Assembly: GCF_013488205.1 (NCBI RefSeq)
Contig: NZ_CP040908.1
Location: forward strand, 527,501 to 591,500
Source: Empedobacter falsenii
GTDB taxonomy: Bacteria; Bacteroidota; Bacteroidia; Flavobacteriales; Weeksellaceae
Length of the DNA: 64,000 nt
Direction of reading: 5' to 3'
The first letter of the stretch is position 1. Each line of letters opens with the position of its first letter. Below the pieces are notes generated by a model. The model searched no databases. It was not told the DNA's origin and saw only the letters and a list, made by a program, of their open reading frames with translations. Position numbers and translations under genes: made by a program. Shown here one piece after another: positions 15,776 through 24,170 of this stretch.

Positions 15776-17915
15776 ACATTTCTTCAAATTCTAAATCGAA
15801 ATTCATTCCCAAAATAGCTTTACCAGTAACTTTTTCTCCATTTTCAGGATTGATTAAGCCAGCCATTTTTCCAGTTTTTTGTTTGGTAACCAAATCCAAA
15901 ATCTGTTTATCAGTTAGTTTTTTACCCATAAACTCAAATGGAATTTTGAATCCACATTCTTTAAAGTTTGCACATCCATAAGCTGCTTTTCCTTTGACTA
16001 ATTTATGTGTTTTACATTTTGGACAAGTTGCATTTTCCAGATTAATTTCTTCTTTTGGTTTGCGCTCTTTCTTTGGTTTTTCCTCTATTTGAGCTGAATT
16101 CTGATGAGAAGCAATTGGTCTGAAGTAACTATTTTTCACATCAAATGTCAATTTCGAAACCATTTCAATCAATTCTTGTTTGAATTGTTCTAATTCGTAT
16201 TCACCTTTTTCAATCAAACGAAGTTTTCGTTCCCAAACACCAGTCAATTCAGGAGATTTTAATAATTCATCTTGAATGGTATCAATTAAATCAATACCCG
16301 TTTGTGTCGCAATTATATTACGTTTTTTCTTTTCGATGTATTTTCTACGAAACAAGGTTTCGATAATATTTGCACGCGTAGAAGGTCGACCAATTCCATT
16401 TTCTTTCATCAATTCGCGCATTTCTTCATCATCCACTTGTCGTCCAGCAGTTTCCATTCCGCGCAATAGAGTCGCTTCTGTATAATGTTTTGGCGGAGTT
16501 GTTTTTCCTTTGTGAATAAATGGTTCGTGAGGACCTTTTTCTCCAATCTCAAAAATCGGCATTATTTTTTCCTCATCTTTTTCGTCTTCCTTTTTATCTT
16601 TTGCATAGACTTCACGCCAGCCCATTTCGAGAATCTGTTTTCCCGTAGCTTTAAAATTTATCGCAGAAAGTTGTCCATCTTTTCCTGTATTTTCAACTTT
16701 TCCTTCAACCGTTGTGTTGGCAACTTTACATTCTGGATAAAAAACAGCAATAAAACGTCGTGCAACCAAATCATAAATACGTTTTTCTTCGTTCGATAAA
16801 CCTTGTGGAAAGATTTCGGTCGGAATAATAGCGTGGTGATCGGTTACTTTTGTGTTATCAAAAACTGCTTTCGACATAGGAATTGGTTGCGTCATCAAAG
16901 GAGCAATCAAATTTTGATAAGCGGTTAATTTATTTAAAATTCCTGGAACTTTAGGATGAATATCTTCTGAAAGATAAGTGGTATCAACACGAGGATAAGT
17001 CACAAATTTTTTCTCGTAAAGACTTTGTATATATTTTAAGGTATTCTCTGCCGAAAACGCATATTTTTTATTCGCTTCTACTTGTAAAGCAGTCAAATCG
17101 AATAGGCGAGGATTTTTTTCGCGTCCCTCTTTTACTTCGAAATCAATAATTTCAAACTCTCGATCTTTGATAAAATCTAAACCTTGTTTAGCTTTTTCTT
17201 CAGATTTTAAACGAGGTATTGTTGCATTAAATTCTACTTCTTTGAAAATTGTTTTTAATTCCCAATATTCATCAACCACAAAGGCATTTATTTCTTTTTG
17301 ACGTTGAACAATCATTGCCAAAGTAGGTGTTTGCACACGACCAATAGAAAGAACCGTTTTTGGCGGCGCAAATTTTTTGGTAAACAATCGCGTAGCGTTC
17401 ATTCCTAATAACCAATCGCCGATTGCACGCGCTTGTCCAGCAGAAAAAAGATTGAAATATTTTTCTCCATCTTTCAGGTTATCAAAACCTTCTTTAATCG
17501 CTTCTTCTGTCAACGAAGAAATCCACAAACGCTTCATTGGTGCTTTTGCACGCGCTTTTAATAACACCCAACGTTGTATCAATTCTCCCTCTTGTCCAGC
17601 ATCGCCACAGTTTATAATCTCGTCGACTTGATCGTTCGTGACTAATTTTTCGATGATATGAAATTGTTTCGAGACACCTTTATCTGCAATTAATTTAATT
17701 CCGAAACTTTGCGGAATCATTGGCAGATAATTAAGATCCCAGCTTTTCCACTCGGGTGTATAATCTTGCGGTTCTTTTAATGTACACAAGTGTCCGAAAG
17801 TCCAAGTGACCTGAAATCCATTTCCTTCATAGTATCCATCGTGCTTTTGATTCGCACCAATTACTTTGGCGATATCTTTAGCAACACTAGGTTTTTCGGC
17901 AATACAAACTTTCAT
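15774..17915 (-). CDS. topB: DNA topoisomerase III (type IA)
   Basis: A 713-residue type IA topoisomerase that passes single strands and decatenates. The Toprim domain starts at KVCIAEKPSVAKDIAKVIG and contains NCGDAGQEGELI, the acidic metal-binding motif. The active-site tyrosine lies in FVTYPRVDTTYL near residue 310. GIGRPSTRANII marks the central domain. The C-terminus holds a four-cysteine zinc ribbon (CPKCKTHKL...CANFKECGF) and a small repeat domain of the kind found on Bacteroidota TopB. Length and domains are normal. It stands alone on the minus strand. Confidence 0.96.
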   Translation of the reverse strand: MKVCIAEKPSVAKDIAKVIGANQKHDGYYEGNGFQVTWTFGHLCTLKEPQDYTPEWKSWDLNYLPMIPQSFGIKLIADKGVSKQFHIIEKLVTNDQVDEIINCGDAGQEGELIQRWVLLKARAKAPMKRLWISSLTEEAIKEGFDNLKDGEKYFNLFSAGQARAIGDWLLGMNATRLFTKKFAPPKTVLSIGRVQTPTLAMIVQRQKEINAFVVDEYWELKTIFKEVEFNATIPRLKSEEKAKQGLDFIKDREFEIIDFEVKEGREKNPRLFDLTALQVEANKKYAFSAENTLKYIQSLYEKKFVTYPRVDTTYLSEDIHPKVPGILNKLTAYQNLIAPLMTQPIPMSKAVFDNTKVTDHHAIIPTEIFPQGLSNEEKRIYDLVARRFIAVFYPECKVANTTVEGKVENTGKDGQLSAINFKATGKQILEMGWREVYAKDKKEDEKDEEKIMPIFEIGEKGPHEPFIHKGKTTPPKHYTEATLLRGMETAGRQVDDEEMRELMKENGIGRPSTRANIIETLFRRKYIEKKKRNIIATQTGIDLIDTIQDELLKSPELTGVWERKLRLIEKGEYELEQFKQELIEMVSKLTFDVKNSYFRPIASHQNSAQIEEKPKKERKPKEEINLENATCPKCKTHKLVKGKAAYGCANFKECGFKIPFEFMGKKLTDKQILDLVTKQKTGKMAGLINPENGEKVTGKAILGMNFDLEFEEM

Positions 17916-18238
17916 AGCATTTATAATTATTGAAGTGCAAAAGTCAAAATAATAATTTAATTCTTAAAAAAAAATATAAATATGTATAATTATTGAATAA
18001 ATTTGCGATTAGGTTAGTTAATGAAAAGATTAATAGTTTTTAAAATTAATAGGTTGTTTTAGGAATTTTTACTGTATTGTTGAAAATTAAGTTATCAATT
18101 CGGTAAAAAATAGTGTTGATTTTGAGTGAAATTGAAATTTAACGTGATAACAACGCAAAAAATTTAGAAGAATTAAAAAATTTTCACTTAATTTACACCC
18201 ACATTAATAAAAATCATAATATTTAAAAGAATTAGTAA
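17916..18238. other. intergenic region between topB and exbB
   Basis: About 320 bp without a gene. TAAATTTG (17998-18005) matches a rightward -7 box and would give exbB a long leader of about 230 nt. No stable hairpin or known riboswitch was recognised in that leader. The leftward topB promoter must also be here. Confidence 0.5.
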
Positions 18239-19051
18239 ATGGAAAAGAATGTAACAGTACCAGCTAAAACTAAAAAGGGAGGTCTTAACCCTGTGATTAC
18301 TATGATCATTTTAATTGCAATCGCAATGGGGATCTTCAGATTTGTATTTGGAGCAGAAGGTAATTTCGAAGGAGGTGATGTAGAAAAAGGTAATCCTTTA
18401 AACTTTTTAGGAATTATTCATAAAGGAGGGGTGATTATTCCATTCTTAATGTCTTTCTTCTTTATGGTAATCGTTTTCTCAATTGACCGTGTTATCGCTT
18501 TAAACAAAGCAAAAGGAACAGGGTCTGCTGAGAAGTTTGTAAATGACATTCGTGCTTTATTAAACAAAAATGAGGTTAACAAAGCAATTGAATTATGTGA
18601 CAAACAAAAAGGAGCTGTAGGTAACGTAGTTAAAGAAGGTTTAACAACTTACAAAGCTTTAGAAAACGACACAACGTTAAACAAAGAGCAAAAATTAGCT
18701 CAATTAGGTAAAACGTTAGAAGAAGCGACTACATTAGAAATGCCAACGTTAGAGAAAAACATGACAATCATTTCTACAATTGCTTCTGTAGGTACGTTAA
18801 TCGCCTTAATGGGTACAGTAATCGGGATGATTAAAGCATTCTTCGCATTAGGTGAAGGTGGAGGATCTCCAGATGCAGCTCAATTATCAGTAGGTATTGC
18901 CGAAGCCTTAATTAATACAGGTATGGGTATTGGTGCTTCTGCATTCGCTATTATTATGTATGCTTTCTTAACTTCTAAAATTGATGATTTAACATTCAAA
19001 ATTGACGAAGTAGGAATGAGTATCCAACAATCTTTCTCTGCTCACAATTAA
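18239..19051 (+). CDS. exbB: MotA/TolQ/ExbB proton channel protein
   Basis: ExbB forms the proton-conducting pentamer that energises TonB. The 270-residue protein has a membrane helix near residues 18-38, a second near 63-85 (IPFLMSFFFMVIVFSIDRV), and the conserved MotA_ExbB domain. There MTIISTIASVGTLIALMGTVIGMIKAF and GIAEALINTGMGIGASAFAI form the last two helices. The N-terminal extra helix is usual in flavobacterial ExbB. It is the first gene of exbB-exbD-exbD-tonB. Confidence 0.95.
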   Translation: MEKNVTVPAKTKKGGLNPVITMIILIAIAMGIFRFVFGAEGNFEGGDVEKGNPLNFLGIIHKGGVIIPFLMSFFFMVIVFSIDRVIALNKAKGTGSAEKFVNDIRALLNKNEVNKAIELCDKQKGAVGNVVKEGLTTYKALENDTTLNKEQKLAQLGKTLEEATTLEMPTLEKNMTIISTIASVGTLIALMGTVIGMIKAFFALGEGGGSPDAAQLSVGIAEALINTGMGIGASAFAIIMYAFLTSKIDDLTFKIDEVGMSIQQSFSAHN

Positions 19052-19139
19052 TATTCAATTGACGAAGCCTTAGAAGGATAGTATAAGGACAAAATCAAAC
19101 AACAAACAATTTAGAATATTAATTAATAATACAGAGAAA

Positions 19140-19730
19140 ATGGCAAGAGTAAAACCAAAAAGAAGAGGTCCTTCGATGGACTTAACAGCTATGTCTGACA
19201 TGGCTTGGCTTTTGTTAACTTTCTTTATTTTGACATCTAACTTTAGAGAACCTGAAGTTGTTCCTGTCGTAACACCAACATCTGTTTCGAACCAAAAAAT
19301 GGCAGCTGAAAACATGATGATCATTAAAATTGATGGTGAAGGTAAGTTCTTATTCGGATTAGAAGAAAAGGATCGTATCGCAACATTAGAGAAGATGGGT
19401 GATAAGTACGGAGTAAAGTTTACAGATGCTGAAAAGAATGCATTCAAAAGCATAGTAGAGTTTGGTGTACCAATGAAAGAGATGAGAAATTATTTGAATC
19501 AGCCTGCTGATAAACAACAATCATATCATCCTGGTATTCCATTAGATACGATACCTGAGAAAAATCAAGAATTAATTGATTGGGTATTTGAAGCAAAAGA
19601 AGTGAACCCAGATGTTTTCTTAGCAATTAAAGGGGATCAAAAATCTGAATACAAACAATTCAAAAATTTGATTCAACAATTGCAAATGAAAAATATGAAT
19701 AAGTTCCAGTTAATTACATCTCAAGAATAA
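19140..19730 (+). CDS. exbD: ExbD/TolR biopolymer transport protein, copy 1
   Basis: The 196-residue protein has one N-terminal helix with the proton-carrying aspartate in MDLTAMSDMAWLLLTFFIL (about residue 20) and a periplasmic domain. It is longer than typical ExbD (about 140 residues) because of an insert near residues 80-140 (KYGVKFTDAEKN to YHPGIPLDT). Bacteroidota TonB clusters regularly hold two unequal ExbD genes. It lies 88 bp after exbB and 18 bp before the second copy. Confidence 0.94.
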   Translation: MARVKPKRRGPSMDLTAMSDMAWLLLTFFILTSNFREPEVVPVVTPTSVSNQKMAAENMMIIKIDGEGKFLFGLEEKDRIATLEKMGDKYGVKFTDAEKNAFKSIVEFGVPMKEMRNYLNQPADKQQSYHPGIPLDTIPEKNQELIDWVFEAKEVNPDVFLAIKGDQKSEYKQFKNLIQQLQMKNMNKFQLITSQE

Positions 19731-19748
19731 TTATTAAGAAATTAGAAA

Positions 19749-20276
19749 ATGGCACAAATAGAAAGTCACGATGACGGTGGCGGAAAGAAAGTCCGTTCCA
19801 AAAAGAATTCGACGAAAGTCGATATGGCTCCTTTGGTTGATTTAGGTTTCTTATTAATTACTTTCTTTATGTTTGCAGCGACATCGATCAAACCAAACGT
19901 AATGAACTTGAACATGCCTCCAAAAATTGATACACCAAAACCAACAGATATTCCTGAAATTAAATTAGCAAACTCTTTGTCTATTTTAATTGGAAAGGAT
20001 AACAAGTTATTTTGGCATCAACAAGATGAGGCAGGATTAAATGTAGGAACACTTAATGAAACTGACTACTCTAAAGTTCGTGATGTTATTACAGCAGCAC
20101 AAGGTAGAGCAGATAAAGATAAGTTTACAGTAATTATTAAACCGATGGATGATGCCACGTATGATAATTTAGTAACTATCTTAGATGAAATGGAAATTAC
20201 AAAGTCTACTCGTTACGGAATCGTACCTGTTGCACCTTTTGAACAAAAAGTGTTTGACGAAAAAGTAGGTAAATAA
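19749..20276 (+). CDS. exbD: ExbD/TolR biopolymer transport protein, copy 2
   Basis: The 175-residue second ExbD has the conserved aspartate in VDMAPLVDLGFLLITFFMFA (about residue 32). The periplasmic domain contains LSILIGKDNKLFWHQ and ends with ITKSTRYGIVPVAPFE. The basic, Gly-rich N-terminus is cytoplasmic. It differs clearly from copy 1, so the pair likely forms a hetero-dimer in the ExbB channel; that is inference from family knowledge. Confidence 0.94.
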   Translation: MAQIESHDDGGGKKVRSKKNSTKVDMAPLVDLGFLLITFFMFAATSIKPNVMNLNMPPKIDTPKPTDIPEIKLANSLSILIGKDNKLFWHQQDEAGLNVGTLNETDYSKVRDVITAAQGRADKDKFTVIIKPMDDATYDNLVTILDEMEITKSTRYGIVPVAPFEQKVFDEKVGK

Positions 20277-20308
20277 TTAGTTTAATTGTTAAATTTAAAA
20301 GAATTAAA

Positions 20309-21256
20309 ATGTCAGAAAATAACAACAAACTAAAATCCTTAGACGAGATAGTATTTGAAGGTAGAAATAAAGCGTATGGAGCTTATGACATGAGAATGTC
20401 AGAGAAGAGTACTTTATTGAAAGCTTTCATTCGTGGATTTATAGTAATTGCGATTTTAGCTTTTGGTCTTATTGCTTCTGCGACAGGTTTGTTTGAAAGT
20501 AAAAAGTCAGAAGATGTAGTCGTAGATGTTCAGCTTGAGGATTTGAATATTCCTGAACCTCCAAAAGAGGAGGAAGTAGTTGAACCAGAACCACCAAAAC
20601 CAGAGCCAGAACAAAGATATCAAGAAGAAACAGCTCAGGTGAAAGTGGTTATGCCAGAACCTAAAGCTCAGCCTAAAAAAGAAGAAACCGTTCCTGAAGT
20701 AAAGGAAATGGCAGATAAAGATTTAGGTTTAGTAGATAGAGAAGGTCCAAAATCAACAACACAAACTGGTGGTGCTAATGAAGTAAATACTAAAAAAGAA
20801 GCACCAAAAGATACGCCAGCGACTCCTAACCCAGGAAAAGGTACAGAACCTGCTGCTCCATCTACAGTAACTGCTCGTACAGCGGCTGTAATGGCGGTAT
20901 ATCCTGGTTGTGAGAAAGATGCTGCAAAAGGTAAACAAGCTGCTACAGACTGTTTATCTAGAAAGTTATCTCAAGATTTACAAGACGAGTTGCAAGATTT
21001 TGCGAATGATGCTGCTGGTCAAGGTTTATCAGGTGTTGTAGCTGCAAAACTTTCATTCCAAATTGATACGAATGGTAGAATTGTAGGTATTTCTCCAATG
21101 GGTGATGCTAAATTAGGTCCTGAAGCTAAAAAAGCTTTAGAGCGTATTACACAACGTCAACAAAAAAGAGGAAAAACGATTGTTCCTGCTCAAACAGAAG
21201 ATGGTCGTGCTGCGAAGTTGAATTTCAACATTCCAGTTAAAATGCAAATTGAGTAA
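20309..21256 (+). CDS. tonB: TonB-like energy transducer
   Basis: The 315-residue protein links the ExbB/ExbD motor to outer-membrane receptors. Cytoplasmic N-terminus with LDEIVFEGRNKAYGAYDMR, a signature of Bacteroidota TonB; a membrane helix at about 46-66; a Pro/Glu-rich periplasm-spanning linker at about 78-115 (EPPKPEPEQ); and a C-terminal TonB domain from about residue 190 with VYPGCEKDA and LSFQIDTNGRIVGI. Two cysteines in the C-terminal domain (PGCEKD and TDCLSR) may form a disulfide. It is the last gene of the operon. Confidence 0.93.
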   Translation: MSENNNKLKSLDEIVFEGRNKAYGAYDMRMSEKSTLLKAFIRGFIVIAILAFGLIASATGLFESKKSEDVVVDVQLEDLNIPEPPKEEEVVEPEPPKPEPEQRYQEETAQVKVVMPEPKAQPKKEETVPEVKEMADKDLGLVDREGPKSTTQTGGANEVNTKKEAPKDTPATPNPGKGTEPAAPSTVTARTAAVMAVYPGCEKDAAKGKQAATDCLSRKLSQDLQDELQDFANDAAGQGLSGVVAAKLSFQIDTNGRIVGISPMGDAKLGPEAKKALERITQRQQKRGKTIVPAQTEDGRAAKLNFNIPVKMQIE

Positions 21257-21274
21257 GACTTAATTTCATATATA

Positions 21275-21308
21275 AAAAAGAGGCTAAAATTAATTAGCCT
21301 CTTTTTTT
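21275..21308 (+). terminator. terminator of the tonB operon
   Basis: A 13-bp stem, AAAAAGAGGCTAA with TTAGCCTCTTTTT (21294-21306), then more T. Confidence 0.88.
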
Positions 21309-21384
21309 GTGTATAATTTTTAGAACACATTTTATGTTTTTAATAAAATCCGCGTTGGTTTTCTTTATCAGATTTGATAAAATT

Positions 21385-21419
21385 AAAAAGCATCTTCAAT
21401 TGAATGAAGATGCTTTTTT
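21385..21419. terminator. second, convergent terminator
   Basis: A 14-bp perfect stem, AAAAAGCATCTTCA (21385-21398) with TGAAGATGCTTTTT (21405-21418). Placed to end the leftward argB-argE unit and act as back-up for tonB. Confidence 0.85.
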
Positions 21420-21441
21420 GATTATAAGAGTTATTATTAAT

Positions 21442-22509
21442 TTAAAACGTAAAGCCTTTTAATAAACTTGTGTATCGCTCAATTCCGTGTTCTATTTCTG
21501 ATAAATAAATATATTCGTCAGGAGTATGAGAACGAGCAGAATCTCCAGGTCCCATTTTTACCGTTTCGAAATTCATCATTGCTTGATCTGACATCGTTGG
21601 TGAACCATAAGTTGTACAACCTAATTCGATTCCTTTTTGTACAATTGGATGATTTTCTGAAATGCGTGAAGAATTTAAACGCAATGAACGTGCTTTAACT
21701 TCTGCTTTTGGCAAACAACTTGAAATAATATCAACAACTTCTGGATTTGAATATAATTCGTTTACACGACAATCTACAACCAAACGACATTCATCAGGAA
21801 CTACATTGTGTTGTTTTCCTGCTTCAATTTGTGTAACTGTCATTTTTACTGGTCCTAACATATCAGAAACTCTTTCGAATTGATAAGTTTTGAACCAATT
21901 CATCACATCAATTGCTTCGTAAATAGCATTTACACCTTCATTTCTTGCAGCATGTCCAGTTTTTCCTTTTACAATTACGTCCATCACAACCAAACCACGT
22001 TCTGCAATTGCCATGTCCATTTGCGTAGGTTCTCCTACAATTCCCAAATCGATTTTTGGTAGATTCGGTAAAATACTTGCAACATTCAATTGGCCTGAAC
22101 TTTCTTCTTCAGCCGTAATTGCGACAATCAGATTAAATGGTAAATCATCATTCAAGAAATTGATATACGTTGCCAATAAACTTACCGCAGAAGCTCCTGC
22201 ATCATTACTTCCTAAACCTACTAATTTATCACCTTCTATCGTTGCTTTCAATGGATCATACGTCCAAGAAGAACCAAATTTTACCGTGTCATGATGAGAG
22301 TTTAATAAAATTGTTTTTTTGTTCTCATCAAAATTTGGATGAATACTCCAAACATTGTTATTCTGACGATGAGCTGTAGCGCCATGATCAGTTAAAAACT
22401 TGAAAATAATATCGGCCGTTTTATCTTCTTCACTTGAAAAAGATTGAGTTTCGATTAATTGACACAACAAATCGACAGCTTTCTTTTTGAGAACAGCTAA
22501 TTCTAACAT
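21442..22509 (-). CDS. argE: M20 metallo-hydrolase, acyl-ornithine/citrulline deacylase (ArgE)
   Basis: The 355-residue M20 peptidase-family enzyme removes the N-acyl group in arginine synthesis. Metal ligands are seen in LNSHHDTV (His), GLGSNDAG (Asp), TAEEESSG (catalytic Glu and ligand), GEPTQMDMA and the final SARSHTPDEY (His). In Bacteroidota the natural substrate may be N-succinyl- or N-acetylcitrulline rather than acetylornithine; sequence alone does not settle this. It overlaps argB by 7 bp on the same strand, so the two are co-translated. Confidence 0.9.
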   Translation of the reverse strand: MLELAVLKKKAVDLLCQLIETQSFSSEEDKTADIIFKFLTDHGATAHRQNNNVWSIHPNFDENKKTILLNSHHDTVKFGSSWTYDPLKATIEGDKLVGLGSNDAGASAVSLLATYINFLNDDLPFNLIVAITAEEESSGQLNVASILPNLPKIDLGIVGEPTQMDMAIAERGLVVMDVIVKGKTGHAARNEGVNAIYEAIDVMNWFKTYQFERVSDMLGPVKMTVTQIEAGKQHNVVPDECRLVVDCRVNELYSNPEVVDIISSCLPKAEVKARSLRLNSSRISENHPIVQKGIELGCTTYGSPTMSDQAMMNFETVKMGPGDSARSHTPDEYIYLSEIEHGIERYTSLLKGFTF

Positions 22510-23270
22510 AAAATTGTTTTAATCTCTGAGTTAATGTTGCGCGCGTGTACCAAACATACATTTTTTACACCCGCATTGATTACTTTGAATGAATTGTCTA
22601 ATTTCGGAATCATTCCTTCGAAAATTACACCTTCTTCTTTTAACTGCAAATATAAAGTTTCGTTAATTTTTGGGATCAATGTTGTGTCATCATTTACATC
22701 ATGAAGTACACCAATTTTATCAAAACAGAAATTTAACTCTACTTCATTTTCTTGTGACATTGCAACCGCAATTGTAGAGGCAATAGTATCTGCATTGGTG
22801 TTTAACAATTGTCCATTTCCATCATGTGTAATTGCACAAACAACTGGCGTAATATTGTTGTCAATTAATAATTGAAATAATTCTTTGTTGACGCTTTTAT
22901 CATTCAAATCTCCTACAAAACCATAATCAATAGTTTTTACAGGACGCTTAGAACCTTTTATAGCATTACCATCTGCACCCGATAAACCTAACGCATTGCA
23001 TCCAAATTCTTGCAATTTAGAAACGATAGATTTGTTCAAATTTCCTGCATATAATCCTGTCACAACATCCAATGTTGGTTTGTCTGTAATGCGACGACCT
23101 TCGATCATTTTTGGTTCGATTCCCAATTGATTTAACATCTTCGAAGCACCTTTTCCTCCACCATGAACCAAAATTTTTGGTTCTTTAATTTCGGAAAACG
23201 TTTGTAGGAATTGCTCTAAGTCTTGCTCGTTATCGATAATTCCGCCTCCTATTTTAATAATTTTCAACAT
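22503..23270 (-). CDS. argB: acetylglutamate (acylglutamate) kinase
   Basis: ArgB phosphorylates N-acylglutamate. The 255-residue amino-acid-kinase fold shows KIIKIGGGIIDNEQ at the start, LVHGGGKGASKML, ALGLSGADGNAI, and LNTNADTIASTIAVAM. The frame extends 15 codons further upstream (to 23315), but MLKIIKIGGG at 23270 is the normal family N-terminus. No N-terminal kinked helix of the arginine-inhibited hexameric type is present, so feedback inhibition would need another route. It is divergent from the GNAT-argR-argG operon. Confidence 0.93.
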   Translation of the reverse strand: MLKIIKIGGGIIDNEQDLEQFLQTFSEIKEPKILVHGGGKGASKMLNQLGIEPKMIEGRRITDKPTLDVVTGLYAGNLNKSIVSKLQEFGCNALGLSGADGNAIKGSKRPVKTIDYGFVGDLNDKSVNKELFQLLIDNNITPVVCAITHDGNGQLLNTNADTIASTIAVAMSQENEVELNFCFDKIGVLHDVNDDTTLIPKINETLYLQLKEEGVIFEGMIPKLDNSFKVINAGVKNVCLVHARNINSEIKTILC

Positions 23271-23303
23271 TTTAATAAATATGTAAATTTTGTTTGCTTT
23301 TTT

Positions 23304-23335
23304 TTGGTGATACAAAAATATAATATTTAACTTTG
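23304..23335 (+). promoter_or_regulatory. promoter of the rightward arg operon
   Basis: TTG at 23304-23306 and TAACTTTG at 23328-23335, spacer 21 bp: near-consensus. A leftward -7 box, TATTTTTG on the minus strand at 23313-23320, sits inside the spacer, so the argBE and arg operon promoters overlap back to back. Confidence 0.6.
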
Positions 23336-23521
23336 CATCTCAGTATAATAACTGAATATCTTGTTGATTAATGGAAGAAATTACTGAAATTGTTCTTCTC
23401 AATTATGAGAGTAGCTTTCGCAATGAAAGCACACCTTTTGGTTCTCATATTTTACTTAAGTGTGATGACAAAAGGTCATCTTTTCTCAGTTCCTCTTTAT
23501 TAATCGACTTTCCCTTAAATT
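23336..23521 (+). promoter_or_regulatory. structured leader upstream of the arg operon
   Basis: About 180 nt of transcribed leader with several small hairpins: CTCA/TGAG around ATTA, GCTTTC/GAAAGC around GCAAT, and GATGAC/GTCATC around AAAAG. The last is mutually exclusive with AAAAG/CTTTT around GTCAT. This is a plausible attenuator-like layout, but no known riboswitch was recognised. Confidence 0.4.
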
Positions 23522-23532
23522 ATGTATGTTAG
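23371..23532 (+). CDS. possible 53-codon leader ORF overlapping the GNAT gene
   Basis: ATG at 23371 opens 53 codons (MEEITEIVLLNYESS..., rich in Ser, Leu and Phe, with two Arg codons) ending with TAG at 23530-23532, after the GNAT start codon at 23522. The stop/start overlap would allow translational coupling. It has no recognised homology and no run of Arg codons, so it could equally be chance reading through an RNA leader. Confidence 0.3.
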   Translation: MEEITEIVLLNYESSFRNESTPFGSHILLKCDDKRSSFLSSSLLIDFPLNYVC

Positions 23533-24100
23533 AATAGCAAATGCAGATGATGCCAAGTACACAGAATTGTTGTGCGAATGGTACGAAGAATCAGCTCGTA
23601 TGAGAAAAACGGGTATTGCTAAACGAAATCCAGTTTATCTTGAACGCAAAATGCGTAATGGAAATGCTGTGATTGCTTTTGATGATGATGATCAAATAGC
23701 AGGGTTTAGCTACATAGAAACGTACGAAGAAGAAAAATTCGTCGTAAACTCAGGTTTAATTGTTCGTACAGATTTAAGGAGTTCAGGAATTGGACGCGAA
23801 ATAAAACATGCTGTTTTTGAATTGTCACGTACAAAATTCCCGAAATCAAAAATCTTTAGTATTACAACTTCTTTAGCTGTAATGCGTATGAACACAAAAT
23901 TAGGATACAAGCCAGTAACATTTTCGGAATTAACACAATCGGATGAATTTTGGAATGGATGTAAAAGTTGTAAAAACTTTCACATCTTGATGGAAAATGA
24001 TCGCGAGCGTTGTATTTGTACAGGATTGGTTTATGATAACCTTGATGACGAGTACGCTAAGCGCGCATTGGCAAATCAATCAAAAAAAGAAGATGAATAA
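23522..24100 (+). CDS. GNAT acyltransferase, probable N-acylglutamate synthase of the arg operon
   Basis: The 192-residue GNAT protein has the acetyl-CoA loop in LRSSGIGREIKHAVFEL (about residues 84-100). Its C-terminal third is unusual for GNATs. It has a cysteine cluster (WNGCKSCKNF then RCICTG) that could bind zinc. Being first in an arginine operon without a classical argA or argJ, it is the likely first-step enzyme that acylates glutamate; that is inference from position. It precedes argR by 70 bp. Confidence 0.8.
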   Translation: MYVRIANADDAKYTELLCEWYEESARMRKTGIAKRNPVYLERKMRNGNAVIAFDDDDQIAGFSYIETYEEEKFVVNSGLIVRTDLRSSGIGREIKHAVFELSRTKFPKSKIFSITTSLAVMRMNTKLGYKPVTFSELTQSDEFWNGCKSCKNFHILMENDRERCICTGLVYDNLDDEYAKRALANQSKKEDE

Positions 24101-24136
24101 ATATACGAACTAAGGTTTTTTTTTGTCTAAAATGAG

Positions 24137-24144
24137 TATATTTG
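24137..24144 (+). promoter_or_regulatory. -7 promoter element before argR
   Basis: TATATTTG matches TAnnTTTG. A T-run ending in TTTTG lies upstream, but the TTG spacing is not ideal. Predicted transcription start about 24150, just before the ARG-box-like palindrome. Confidence 0.55.
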
Positions 24145-24154
24145 CATAAAATTT

Positions 24155-24168
24155 CGAATAAATATTCA
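24155..24168 (+). promoter_or_regulatory. ARG-box-like operator for ArgR
   Basis: CGAATAAATATTCA matches the ArgR consensus TGAATwwwwATTCA at 13 of 14 positions and contains the perfect palindrome GAATAAATATTC. It lies between the predicted start of transcription and the argR ATG at 24171, a repressing position. This points to autoregulation of argR and co-control of argG. Confidence 0.6.
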
Positions 24169-24170
24169 AA

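Noticed and set aside
23271-23315. 15-codon upstream extension of argB
   Set aside because: Family N-terminus starts at MLKIIKIGGG; the extension overlaps the promoter zone.
23321-23331. AT-only palindrome near the argB promoter as ARG box
   Set aside because: AATATAATATT lacks the TGAAT/ATTCA arms and is expected by chance in AT-rich DNA.
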